This document shows, one piece after another, positions 52,286 to 59,868 of a DNA stretch of 64,000 bases. The notes under the pieces are model-generated. The model did no database searches, was not told the DNA's origin, and saw only the letters and a list, made by a program, of their open reading frames with translations. The DNA comes from Pseudolysinimonas_A sp041984585 (lineage in GTDB: Bacteria > Actinomycetota > Actinomycetes > Actinomycetales > Microbacteriaceae). Every line of letters begins with the position of its first letter. Position 1 is the stretch's first letter. Made by a program: the position numbers and the translations under genes. The stretch covers positions 1-64,000 of the forward strand of contig JBHIXX010000006.1 in the NCBI GenBank assembly GCA_041984585.1, written 5' to 3'.

Positions 52286-53662
52286 ATGGCAATCGCCACC
52301 GTGAATCCGACCACTGGGAAGACCGAGCGGGAGTTTGCCGCACACGATGAGGCGGAGATCGACCGTCGGATCGCGCAGGCGGACGACGCGTTCCACGTTC
52401 TCCGCGCAACCAGCTTCGTGCAGCGTGCCGAATGGATGCGGAGAGCCGCCGAGCTGCTCGAGGCCGACATGGAGAAGTGCGCGAAGATCATCACCCTGGA
52501 GATGGGACGCCCGATCGCGGGAGCGCGCGCCGAGGTGCTCAAGTCCGCGCGCGGCATGCGCTACTACGCCCTGCATGCCGAAGAGTTTCTCGCGCCCGAC
52601 GACTTGAGCGACCCCTCCGCCGTCAACGCGGCGGCGGCGGGCACCCGGTACGCCCCGATCGGTGTCGTCCTCGCCGTCATGCCGTGGAACTATCCCCTCT
52701 GGCAGGTGCTACGCTTCGCCGCACCTGCCCTGATGGCGGGCAACACCGGCTTGCTCAAGCACGCGTCCAACGTGCCGCAGTCCGCGAACTACCTCGACAC
52801 GCTGTTCGAGCGGGCCGGCTTCCCGGAAGGTGCGTTCCGCGCTCTCCTCATCCCGGCTTCGGGCGTCGAACGGGTAGTGCGCGACCCGCGCGTAAAGGCC
52901 GCGACGCTGACCGGGTCCGAGCCGGCAGGGCGATCGCTCGCGTCCATCGCCGGGTCGGAGGTCAAGCACGTGGTGCTCGAACTCGGAGGGTCCGACCCGT
53001 TCGTAGTCATGCCGAGTGCCGACCTTGAGAAAGCCGCCACCGTGGCCGTCGCGGCACGCAACCAGAACAATGGACAGTCGTGTATCGCCGCGAAGCGGTT
53101 CATCGTGCACACCGACGTGTACGACGAGTTCGTACGTCTGTTCACCCAGAAGGTTGCGGCACTCGCGGTCGGCGATCCGATGCTCGAAGAGACTCAAATC
53201 GGGCCACTCGCCACGGAATCCGGAAGGTTCGAGCTCTCCGAACTCGTTGAGGATGCGCGCAACCAAGGCGCCGATGTGCTCGTCGGCGGCAACGCACCTG
53301 ACCGTCCGGGTTGGTTCTACTACCCCACCGTGATCTCGGGAATCACCCGCAATATGCGCCTGTTCAGCGAGGAAGCGTTCGGACCGGTCGCGAGCGTCTA
53401 CCGCGTGGCCGACCAAACAGAAGCCCTCGAACTCGCGAATGCGACGACGTTCGGGCTCAGCTCCGCCGTCTGGACGACCGACCCCGATGAGCAGGAGTGG
53501 TTCATTGACCAACTTGACGCCGGTGCCGTGTTCATCAACGGGATGACCGCGTCGTACGCCGAACTTCCTTTCGGCGGTGTCAAGGACTCCGGAGTGGGCC
53601 GGGAACTCGCGGCCGCTGGGATCCGCGAGTTCTGCAACCTCAAAACCGTATGGAAGGCCTGA
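52286..53662 (+). CDS. NAD(P)-dependent aldehyde dehydrogenase (succinate-semialdehyde type)
   Basis: A 458-residue aldehyde dehydrogenase. The motifs are VLAVMPWNYPLWQV, LTGSEPAGRSLASIAG, the catalytic Glu in VVLELGGSDPFVV and catalytic Cys in NNGQSCIAAKRF, and ELPFGGVKDSGVGREL near the C-terminus. Lengths and motifs fit the GabD2/succinate-semialdehyde type. It carries more A/T at third positions than the surrounding operons, which suggests a separate origin. RBS GGGAGAGG is upstream of the ATG. It may oxidise the aldehyde released by a retro-aldol step of the island pathway. Confidence 0.93.
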   Translation: MAIATVNPTTGKTEREFAAHDEAEIDRRIAQADDAFHVLRATSFVQRAEWMRRAAELLEADMEKCAKIITLEMGRPIAGARAEVLKSARGMRYYALHAEEFLAPDDLSDPSAVNAAAAGTRYAPIGVVLAVMPWNYPLWQVLRFAAPALMAGNTGLLKHASNVPQSANYLDTLFERAGFPEGAFRALLIPASGVERVVRDPRVKAATLTGSEPAGRSLASIAGSEVKHVVLELGGSDPFVVMPSADLEKAATVAVAARNQNNGQSCIAAKRFIVHTDVYDEFVRLFTQKVAALAVGDPMLEETQIGPLATESGRFELSELVEDARNQGADVLVGGNAPDRPGWFYYPTVISGITRNMRLFSEEAFGPVASVYRVADQTEALELANATTFGLSSAVWTTDPDEQEWFIDQLDAGAVFINGMTASYAELPFGGVKDSGVGRELAAAGIREFCNLKTVWKA

Positions 53663-53995
53663 CATCCCTCGGGCGGGCTTGACCAAAGGTCCTGCAAGAA
53701 CTACCTCGGAACTGATGCAGCACTGCGGCCTCTCACGCAACGGCGTCGTGACGTAGCTCAGGCTCTTTGCACGCGCCGAGGTAGTGCGATGGAAGGACCT
53801 TCCGTGTGCCCATGCGCCGAAGCCCGTGCGCCACTACTGGATTGCTCCGGAGACCTTGGATGACCTCGCCTGGGTCGCGTACGAATCCGTCATCGGCGAA
53901 CGCGGCCTGGACAGTGACTTCTGACAGTCCCGGACACCGCGCAGGGAAGACTCCGGAGGACCCGTCCTGAGTCCGCTCGATCCGGACGGAGTGGC
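53663..53995. other. Degenerate region with short open frame
   Basis: There is no recognisable gene. A plus-strand frame at 53784-53924 reads VRWKDLPCAHAPKPVRHYWI and ends RGLDSDF. It looks protein-like, but the same frame has a stop (TAG at 53754) just upstream and no ribosome site. It is probably the tail of a decayed gene of unknown family. Confidence 0.35.
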
Positions 53996-54095
53996 GGAAA
54001 CTGGAAATACCTGGTCAGCTCAAGGAACTCATAGTGGTCCAGGGGATCTGAACCCCCGGTCATTCTAGTTGCGAACGAGTACCGTCTCAACTCCG
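53996..54095 (-). other. Decayed tRNA-Ala-like copy with terminator remnant
   Basis: The minus strand contains CTCGTTCGCAACTAG, which keeps the anticodon loop TTCGCAA of tRNA-Ala(CGC). A T-arm-like block GGGGGTTCAGATCCCC follows, and downstream CTGGTCAG and GAAA resemble the terminator region of the intact tRNA at 56394. Acceptor pairing is broken, so it is not a tRNA. It is probably an old attachment site of another or nested element. Confidence 0.6.
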
Positions 54096-54360
54096 AGCGC
54101 GTCGCCCGAAACCTGCAATTCCAGCACCCTTCTTTGCCCTCAGGCTTTCCCGGGTTGCAGGCGTGTCGCGACTTGCGGTGAAGGACACTCCCCGGGGGCA
54201 CATGGGGGGGCACGGTTCCACGTGAAGCCAGAACCAGCGGATCAGCCTGAGGGTCGACGATCGGCCACTCCGCGAACTCCAGGCTCGGCAGGACCGATCA
54301 TCATCTGCCTGACCGAAACACGTGCGGTGCCCACCATTCGTCAATCGACGCGGGCCTCGG
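54096..54360. other. Non-coding inner flank of decayed attachment site
   Basis: I see no reliable gene. It contains CCCGGGTTGCAG and, around 54197-54217, paired G-rich blocks (GGGGGCAC-AT-GGGGGGGCAC) followed by ACGGTTCCA. The order and spacing parallel the inner flank of the left attachment site at 20700-20775. Confidence 0.4.
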
Positions 54361-54736
54361 GGCCGCCCGAACCGACTACGCCCAGATCAGCGTTCGCTCC
54401 TTCCCCGCTGGCATCAAGAGCGCCGAGGTTGGGGCTTGGCAGGGTCCGGGATTTCGCACTCAGGCAGAAGTCCCCGACACAGACGGCTTCCGTGACCTCA
54501 GCCTTCGGGTAGACGCCTGCGGGCTCGTCGAGGTCGCAGGCAAGGCGGTGGGAGTGCCATTCGTCGGAATGCTTGCTGCGGTGGTCTCCGTGGCCGAATC
54601 GCTGAGGGATCTCCACGGCGGGCCCAGCAACAGCCACACGACGATTGACACTCGTCGTGGTGTGCTTCAGAGCGTGGGCTCAGGCGACGGCATGCGCACG
54701 CCGGTCCCGTCGCGCCGGCTCCGGAACCGAGGCTGA
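54361..54736 (+). pseudogene. Possible ThiF/E1-like adenylyltransferase, C-terminal remnant
   Basis: One plus-strand frame reads through about 120 residues without a stop, including VRSFPAGIKSAEVGAWQGPG, LRVDACGLVEVAGKAVGVPF and GMLAAVVSVAESLRDLHGG. The last part resembles the C-terminal helix region of ThiF-like (E1-type) proteins. An adjoining frame upstream has PIIICLTETRAVPTI, also reminiscent of that fold, so a frameshift may separate them. There is no N-terminal ATP-binding part. The assignment is by pattern only. Confidence 0.3.
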
Positions 54737-54945
54737 GTGTCGGGAGCCCGGCGCCATGCGCCGGATACTGGGAAGGCGGCGCATGCCACCCCTCGCAATA
54801 CGTGGCTGCTCATCCAGGACCCGGTTCATGGCGCAAGGCGCCGCCTGCGGCTTACTCCTTTCCGGAGTGCTCGACGGCGCAGTAGCGGACCGCTCTTCTC
54901 GCACTGCCAGACGACGCGCAGGGTGGCATCAGCTCTCCAAGCTCC

Positions 54946-55254
54946 CTACTGGCGCCGCGGCCAGCCCCTGCCAAGGTAATCCGCACGGGAGTCTCGCTCC
55001 GGTGCTTCCCGGAGCGCTTCCGTTTCTGCCTGACGGAGAATACGCCGGTGCGCTGCTCCCGGAAGGAAGAGCTCGCCCTGCTCGAACCCCTTCCAGGATT
55101 CCCACCAACCTGAGTCGGGCGCCGGGCCGCCGGCGCGATGAACTTCCTCCATCACATAGACGGAGACGGGCTCCCACGGGTGGTTGACCAAACGCCGTCG
55201 CACAACCTCAGGGGCGCTCTGCCACCACGACTCAGTACCCACCTCATCGCTCAC
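54946..55254 (-). CDS. Hypothetical protein, 102 aa
   Basis: A soluble Trp/Glu-rich protein of unknown family: WWQSAPEVVRRRLVNHPWEP, VYVMEEVHRAGGPAPDSGWW and FEQGELFLPGAAHRRIL. Composition and codon use look genuine, and other frames here are Arg/Ser-rich. The start is GTG 55254. It is about 60 bases upstream of the Fic stop on the same strand, so it could be cotranscribed with fic. No function can be proposed. Confidence 0.5.
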   Translation of the reverse strand: MSDEVGTESWWQSAPEVVRRRLVNHPWEPVSVYVMEEVHRAGGPAPDSGWWESWKGFEQGELFLPGAAHRRILRQAETEALREAPERDSRADYLGRGWPRRQ

Positions 55255-55314
55255 CAGACCACATGGTAGGGAAATCAGAAGGCTCTGGGGGGACGCTCCT
55301 GAGAATCACTCCGC

Positions 55315-55941
55315 TCAGTTGAACTCCGTCACCCCGACGAACGCGGCAAGCGCCGCCGGATCGCGGTGCGTGTCGTACTCACGAAGCAGCTCGATGTAGC
55401 GCGGCTTCTCGAGGTCCCAGTCGTAGGTGGCCGGCTCCTCGTCGTCCTGCGCCGCGAGGAAGACCAGGTCGGCGAGTAGCCGCGTCGATCGGCCGTTTCC
55501 GTCCACGAAGGGGTGGATCCTGACCAGTTCGGCGTGCAGCGCGATGCCCAGCTCGCGAGCGGTCCAGTCGGTGGTGTTCGCCCACCGGTAGGAGATCGTG
55601 TCGAGCGACTCCCGCATCTGCATGCTGATCTGCTCGGGAGCCACCCCAATGTTGATCTCGCGGATCCGCTGCGCGCCGGCCCACGACCAGATGTCTCCAT
55701 AAAGTTCGAGGTGCAGCCCTCGAACGAAGTCATCACGTAGGAGCTGGTCGAGACCGATCTCGCCGGTCACAACGTCGCGGGCGCGGCGCTCTGTCAGATC
55801 TTGCTGGATGGCCTGCTCGAGGTCGTAGACCGCTGCCTTCGTGGGGGCTCCGCCGAGAAGTTCTCGCACTGAAGTGACCAGTGCGTCGAGTTCTTCTCCG
55901 TCGAGCGGCGTCTCGCCGTAGGACGGGTCGATAGGCCTCAG
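55315..55941 (-). CDS. Fic/DOC family protein
   Basis: A Fic-domain AMP-transferase, 184 residues from GTG 55869. Family-like sequence (LRPIDPSYGETPLDGEELDA) continues upstream in frame to 55941, where CTG overlaps the TGA of a preceding frame (CTGA). The true start may therefore be a non-standard CTG, or the start was lost. The catalytic motif is HPFVDGNGRSTR, complete, with the preceding flap region WAGAQRIREINIGV. Fic enzymes AMPylate target proteins and are often toxins with a small antitoxin upstream. The feature uses 55941 as outer limit; 55869 is the first standard start. Confidence 0.82.
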   Translation of the reverse strand: MRPIDPSYGETPLDGEELDALVTSVRELLGGAPTKAAVYDLEQAIQQDLTERRARDVVTGEIGLDQLLRDDFVRGLHLELYGDIWSWAGAQRIREINIGVAPEQISMQMRESLDTISYRWANTTDWTARELGIALHAELVRIHPFVDGNGRSTRLLADLVFLAAQDDEEPATYDWDLEKPRYIELLREYDTHRDPAALAAFVGVTEFN

Positions 55942-56109
55942 CCTCGCTGCTGGCGCTGGGCGAGGAACGCCTCAACGCGCTGCGGGCGCACGTACGTCGA
56001 CGGCACTTCACGACGCTCGAGGCGCGCTGAAGCGTGCGTAGAACGCGCGGCGAATCGCGCGATCGACGCAGACGTCGCTGACGATTGAGTACGTCGGTTC
56101 ACGATTCAC
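55938..56109 (-). pseudogene. Frame-disrupted small ORF upstream of fic (possible antitoxin)
   Basis: The first frame reads VNREPTYSIVSDVCVDRAIR and RAFYARF and stops at 56008. A one-base shift gives ARLERREVPSTYVRPQRVEA and FLAQRQQRG, ending at 55938 exactly where the fic frame could start. The two parts look like one small protein broken by an indel (or a sequencing error). Its position fits an antitoxin or partner of Fic, but I cannot name a family. Confidence 0.4.
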
Positions 56110-56363
56110 CTCCAGTCGTTTCGAACAGGCTGAGCTTACCCCTGCCCCCCTGGAGACTGCAGAGGATCTTGCTCGCCGCGAGTGAAGGTGACCTGGCCGC
56201 CCAATTCTCGGTGGCAGCCCTCCAAGAAATGCCTGGTCAGCGTCCCCGACCCGCTCGCTCCGAGTGAGAAGGTCGTGCCGAGACGGCAGCGAGAGGGGCG
56301 CGGGGGCACCGGGGGGACACACGCCCGGATCCGGCAGGCTCGCGATGTGGCCGCAGAAACAAG
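56110..56363. other. Non-coding inner flank of right attachment site
   Basis: No convincing gene. It contains another paired G-rich block (GGGGGCAC-CGGGGGGACAC) near 56302-56320, like those near the other two tRNA-Ala-like sites. No integrase frame is visible. Confidence 0.4.
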
Positions 56364-56388
56364 AAATCCCTGGTCAGACCAGGGATTT
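56364..56388 (-). terminator. Terminator downstream of tRNA-Ala
   Basis: AAATCCCTGGT / ACCAGGGATTT, 11-bp perfect arms with a 3-base loop, begins five bases after the tRNA 3' end and ends its stem in TTT/AAA. It is the present terminator of the tRNA, supplied by the island, and differs from the presumed original at 20583-20606. Confidence 0.75.
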
Positions 56389-56390
56389 CA

Positions 56391-56435
56391 CGGTGGACCC
56401 AGGGGGAATCGAACCCCCGACCTTCTCATTGCGAA
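56391..56435. repeat. Right attachment repeat (3' half of intact tRNA-Ala)
   Basis: Forty-five bases identical to 20609-20653. They cover the tRNA 3' part up to the anticodon loop plus three downstream bases. The repeat ends at 56435 inside the anticodon loop. Confidence 0.85.
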
Positions 56436-56466
56436 CGAGACGCGCTACCAACTGCGCCATGGGCCC
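56394..56466 (-). tRNA. tRNA-Ala (anticodon CGC)
   Basis: A 73-nt tRNA without encoded CCA. Acceptor GGGCCCA pairs with TGGGTCC, including the G3:U70 wobble that defines alanine identity. D arm GCGC-AGTTGGTA-GCGC. Anticodon stem TCTCG/TGAGA encloses loop TTCGCAA with anticodon CGC (reads GCG). T arm GGGGG-TTCGATT-CCCCC. Discriminator A. Its 3' part is duplicated at 20609-20653, marking the integration site of the island. Confidence 0.95.
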
Positions 56467-56514
56467 TGGAACCCGACAACGATACCAGGCTTCCGCCGCG
56501 CCGCCCGACGTCGA

Positions 56515-57477
56515 TCAGCCGGCGGAGCGCCGCCGCTGCAGGGCGGCATCCAGGTCGACCGCGCCGACCGCGGACTGGTCGACCCGGCCCATCGCCGCCC
56601 ACCGGCTCCCACGCGTGGGGGTGGGAACGTCCCCGGCCGCGGGCTGCTCGTCGGCGCGGCGCCGGAACGGCACCACCTCCGGCTCCGGGCGACCGGCGCG
56701 GGCGGCGCGCTCCTCGGCCTCGCGCCGCAGCCGCTCGGGGTCGATGCGCGGCTGCAGGGTCTCGCGGGCCCCGGCGGTGCGCGGCGCGGGCAGCCCGACG
56801 GGCGTCCACTCCCGCGCCGGCTCCTCGACGGGGACCGACGCCACGGGCACGCCGACACGGATCCGCGCCTCGCGCCGCACGGGGGGTACGGCTCGGCGCG
56901 CCGACGTCGCGCGCACGTCGAGGCGGCGTTGCACGGCGATCGCCACCACGCCCGCGAGCAGGGCCCCGGTGAGCACCACCCACGACCCGACGGTGGTGCC
57001 GGTCGTCGACATCAGCCAGAGCTGCACGAGGGCGACGATCGTGGCCCCGACCATCAGTGCGGAGGCGAGCATCCGGGTGCGGCGGATGCGCTGGCGCAGC
57101 ACCGGGTCGAGTCCGAGGTCGCGGCCGCGCACCGGCGCGGGCCGCGCGTAGGCGCGGGCGTGGGCGGCATCCGCCCGGTCGGCGGCGCGGGCGGAGCGGG
57201 CCTGGGCTCGGGCGTAGGCGCGCTCGCGGGCGCGCTCCTCGAGTTCGGCGGCGTAGCGGGCCTGCGCCTCGGCGGCGGCCCGTTCGGCGTCCTCGGCGGC
57301 GTGCCGGGCGCGCAGCTCCTCGCGGGCGGCCATCGCGTCCATGGTGGCCTGCACCCGCTCGGCGGCGCGCTCGGTGGTGTAGCTGCGCTTCTGGATCCAG
57401 GTGGGCAGCAGGTAGAGGAACCAGAGCACGGCGGCGACGGCCAGCATGATGCCGGTCCCCGCGCCCGTCTCGATCAT
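56515..57477 (-). CDS. Membrane protein resembling GlpR (Rv0996 family)
   Basis: A 320-residue membrane protein. One helix at residues 8-26 (MLAVAAVLWFLYLLPTW) is followed by an Ala/Glu/Arg-rich coiled coil (about 35-110), two helices at about 135-180, and a long charged C-terminal tail ending RVDQSAVGAVDLDAALQRRR. Topology and position next to rimJ and galU match the actinobacterial Rv0996 family, described as receptor for the gephyrin-like Glp in cell division. The moeA/glp gene usually in this cluster is not present here. The identity rests on topology and context. Confidence 0.65.
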   Translation of the reverse strand: MIETGAGTGIMLAVAAVLWFLYLLPTWIQKRSYTTERAAERVQATMDAMAAREELRARHAAEDAERAAAEAQARYAAELEERARERAYARAQARSARAADRADAAHARAYARPAPVRGRDLGLDPVLRQRIRRTRMLASALMVGATIVALVQLWLMSTTGTTVGSWVVLTGALLAGVVAIAVQRRLDVRATSARRAVPPVRREARIRVGVPVASVPVEEPAREWTPVGLPAPRTAGARETLQPRIDPERLRREAEERAARAGRPEPEVVPFRRRADEQPAAGDVPTPTRGSRWAAMGRVDQSAVGAVDLDAALQRRRSAG

Positions 57478-57618
57478 GAGGCCACGCTAGGACCGCGGTC
57501 GCCGCGGAGCGCGGAGGACACTCGCCGGGCGCGCCGTTCCCGGCGGACACCCAGGCCGGGCGCCGGACCTCGCACCGCGCACGGACCGGCGTGCGGCAGC
57601 GCGGTCGGGAAGCCTGGC

Positions 57619-58269
57619 TCAGTAGCGCAGCGGCGCCCGCGCGACGCGGCGGTCCTCATCCGGCACCGACCCGACGCCGAACGGCACGCGCCCCTGCTTC
57701 CAGCGCTGGAGCACGCCGGTCGGCACCTCTTCGACGGTGAGCGCGAAGCAGAAGTGGTCGCGCCAGTCGCCGTTGATGTGGATGTAGCGCCGCCGCAGTC
57801 CCTCGTAGCGGAACCCCAGCTTCTCGACCACCCGCAGCGACGCGGCGTTCTCGGGGCGGATGCAGATCTCCATGCGGTGCAGGCCGAGCCCGAAGAAGCA
57901 GTGATCGGTGGCGAGCGCCACCGCGGTGGGGGTCACGTTGCGGCCGGCGAAGCGCTCCGCCACCCAGTAGCCGATCGACGCCGACGACAGGGACCCGTAG
58001 GTCATCCCCGACACGTTCAGCTGCCCGCCGAACTCGCCGTCGACGTCGACCGCGAACGGCACCGCCGAGCCCGCGCGGGCGTGGGCAAGCAGCGAGCGGA
58101 TGCCGCCCCGCGCGTCGTAGCCGACGGGGCCTCCCGGGCTGGTCGCCTCCCAGGTGCGCAGCCAGGCGCGGTTGAGGGCGAGTTCGCGCTCCAGGGCTCG
58201 GGCGTCCCGCACCCGGATGGGGCGGATCGTCACCTCACCGTCATGAAGGGTCGGGATGCCCACCGTCAC
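57619..58269 (-). CDS. rimJ: GNAT acetyltransferase, RimJ/RimL type
   Basis: A 216-residue GNAT acetyltransferase that probably N-terminally acetylates a protein. It has TIRPIRVRDARALERELALN, IGYWVAERFAGRNVTPTAVA (acetyl-CoA loop), LGLHRMEICIRPENAASLRV and EKLGFRYEGLRRRYIHI, the full RimJ pattern. GTG 58269 gives a 29-base overlap with galU; GTG 58263 is also possible. It lies between galU and the GlpR-like gene as in other actinobacteria, except that moeA is missing. Confidence 0.92.
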   Translation of the reverse strand: MTVGIPTLHDGEVTIRPIRVRDARALERELALNRAWLRTWEATSPGGPVGYDARGGIRSLLAHARAGSAVPFAVDVDGEFGGQLNVSGMTYGSLSSASIGYWVAERFAGRNVTPTAVALATDHCFFGLGLHRMEICIRPENAASLRVVEKLGFRYEGLRRRYIHINGDWRDHFCFALTVEEVPTGVLQRWKQGRVPFGVGSVPDEDRRVARAPLRY

Positions 58270-59170
58270 CGCTCCCCGCGGCCAGGCCGCCCGCGAACTC
58301 GGTCAGCCAGGGGCGGAAGTCGGCGCCGAGGTCCTCGTGGTCGATCGCCAGCTGCACGATCGCCTTCAGGTAGTCGAGCCGATCGCCCGTGTCGTAGCGA
58401 CGCCCGCGGAACACGACGCCGTGCACCCCGCCGAGATCGGCCGGGCCGGTCGCCAGCTCCTGCAGGGCGTCGGTGAGCTGGATCTCCCCGCCCTTGCCGG
58501 GGGGCGTGGAGCGCAGGATGTCGAAGATCTCGGGACGCAGCACGTAGCGCCCGATGATGGCGAGGTTCGACGGCGCCTCGTCGGGCGACGGCTTCTCGAC
58601 CATCCCGGTGACGCGCACCACGTCGTCGTCGTCGGTCGGCTCGACGGTGGCGATGCCGTACATCGCCGTCTGCGACGGGTCGACCTCGAGCAGCGCCACG
58701 ACGCTGGTGTTCCGCTCCGCCTGCACGTCGAGCATGCGGGTGAGCAGCACGTCGCGGGTGTCGATGATGTCGTCGCCGAGCAGCACCGCGAACGGCTCGT
58801 TGCCGACGTGCATGTGGGCGCGCAACACCGCGTGCCCGAGGCCCTTCGGATCGCCCTGGCGCACGTAGTGCAGGTCGGCCAGGTCGGTCGAGTACATGAC
58901 CTTCTGCAGCTTCGCCTCGTCGCCCTTGCTGCGCAGGATCGTCTCCAGCTCGCCGACCTTGTCGAAGTGGTTCTCGAGCGCGTTCTTGTTGCGGCCGGTG
59001 ATCATCAGCACGTCGTGCAGGCCCGCCTTCACGGCCTCCTCGACGACGTACTGGATCGCCGGGCGATCGACGACCGGGAGCATCTCCTTCGGCATCGCCT
59101 TGGTGGCGGGGAGGAAGCGGGTGCCGAGCCCGGCGGCGGGGATGACGGCTTTCGTGAGGGGCGTCGGCAT
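58241..59170 (-). CDS. galU: UTP-glucose-1-phosphate uridylyltransferase
   Basis: A 309-residue nucleotidyltransferase making UDP-glucose. Motifs are VIPAAGLGTRFLPATKAMPK (nucleotide binding), MLPVVDRPAIQYVVEEA, FAVLLGDDIIDT (metal) and VEKPSPDEAPSNLAIIGRYV. The length is normal. The start is ATG 59170; the longer upstream frame is a shadow of the divergent cyclo-ligase gene. It overlaps rimJ by 29 bases. Confidence 0.97.
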   Translation of the reverse strand: MPTPLTKAVIPAAGLGTRFLPATKAMPKEMLPVVDRPAIQYVVEEAVKAGLHDVLMITGRNKNALENHFDKVGELETILRSKGDEAKLQKVMYSTDLADLHYVRQGDPKGLGHAVLRAHMHVGNEPFAVLLGDDIIDTRDVLLTRMLDVQAERNTSVVALLEVDPSQTAMYGIATVEPTDDDDVVRVTGMVEKPSPDEAPSNLAIIGRYVLRPEIFDILRSTPPGKGGEIQLTDALQELATGPADLGGVHGVVFRGRRYDTGDRLDYLKAIVQLAIDHEDLGADFRPWLTEFAGGLAAGSGDGGHPDPS

Positions 59171-59233
59171 GGCACCCAGGGTATCGGGCGGCGCGCGTCC
59201 GAGCCGCCCGGGCGGCGACCGTAGACTCGTCGG

Positions 59234-59827
59234 GTGGCCCCCGACCCGGAGACCCCCGACGCCGAGAACCGCAAGCGCGCCCTGCGGGCGGAGCTGCGGG
59301 AGCGCCGGCGGATCCGCACGGCCACCGAGCGCGAACGCGACGGCGCCGGCCTGACCGAGCAGCTGGTCCGCCTGGCCACCGACCTGGGCGCCGCGTCGGT
59401 CTCCGCCTACCTGTCGATGGTCGACGAGCCCGACACCCGGCCGTTCCTGCGCTGGTGCCAGGAGTCGGGCGTCCGGGCCCTCATCCCGGTGTCGCGCGCC
59501 GACGGCCTGCTCGACTGGGCCCCCTACGACGGGCTCGACGAGGAGGCCGACGCGATGGGCATGCCCACGCCCACCAGCGAGCTGCTCGGTCCGATCGCGA
59601 TCAACGACGTCGACCTCATCCTGGTGCCGGCCGCGGCCGTCGACCGCGACGGGATGCGGATGGGCTGGGGCCGCGGCTACTTCGACAAGATGCTCGGATC
59701 GATGGAGAAGTGCCCGCCGGTCTATGCTGTGATCCTCGACCACGAACTGGTCGAGGACGTCCCGCGGGAACGCCACGACATGCCGGTGAACGGCGTCGTG
59801 ACCCCCGGCGGCATCGTCACCTTCTGA
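59234..59827 (+). CDS. 5-formyltetrahydrofolate cyclo-ligase
   Basis: A 197-residue ATP-dependent enzyme that converts 5-formyl-THF to 5,10-methenyl-THF. Features are KRALRAELRERRRI, VSAYLSMVDEPDTRPFL, DLILVPAAAVDRDGMRMGWG and RGYFDKML, the family signature with the ATP/Mg loop. GTG start 59234, divergent from galU with 63 bases between starts. The FmdB-type gene follows after 41 bases, a common pairing in actinobacteria. Confidence 0.95.
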   Translation: MAPDPETPDAENRKRALRAELRERRRIRTATERERDGAGLTEQLVRLATDLGAASVSAYLSMVDEPDTRPFLRWCQESGVRALIPVSRADGLLDWAPYDGLDEEADAMGMPTPTSELLGPIAINDVDLILVPAAAVDRDGMRMGWGRGYFDKMLGSMEKCPPVYAVILDHELVEDVPRERHDMPVNGVVTPGGIVTF

Positions 59828-59868
59828 CCCCGGGTCCGAGGCGGATCCGGGCTCTCCCGAGGACGGTC

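Larger units (their letters stand above)
20609..56435. mobile_element. Genomic island integrated at tRNA-Ala(CGC), about 35.8 kb
   Basis: It is bounded by 45-bp perfect direct repeats at 20609-20653 and 56391-56435. The right copy is the 3' part of an intact tRNA-Ala plus 3 downstream bases, and the left copy is the displaced 3' half with the old terminator beyond it. This is the structure produced by tyrosine-recombinase integration into a tRNA 3' end. The cargo is CoA-dependent catabolism, ETF and cytochrome b, an ABC importer and remnants near both ends. No integrase, excisionase or conjugation gene is visible, so the element is probably immobile now. Codon use is close to the backbone, suggesting a related high-GC donor. 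Confidence 0.8.

Noticed and set aside
53784..53924. Short frame after the aldehyde dehydrogenase as an integrase fragment
   Set aside because: It lacks the tyrosine-recombinase R-H-x-x-R and Y motifs; I cannot assign it to any family.
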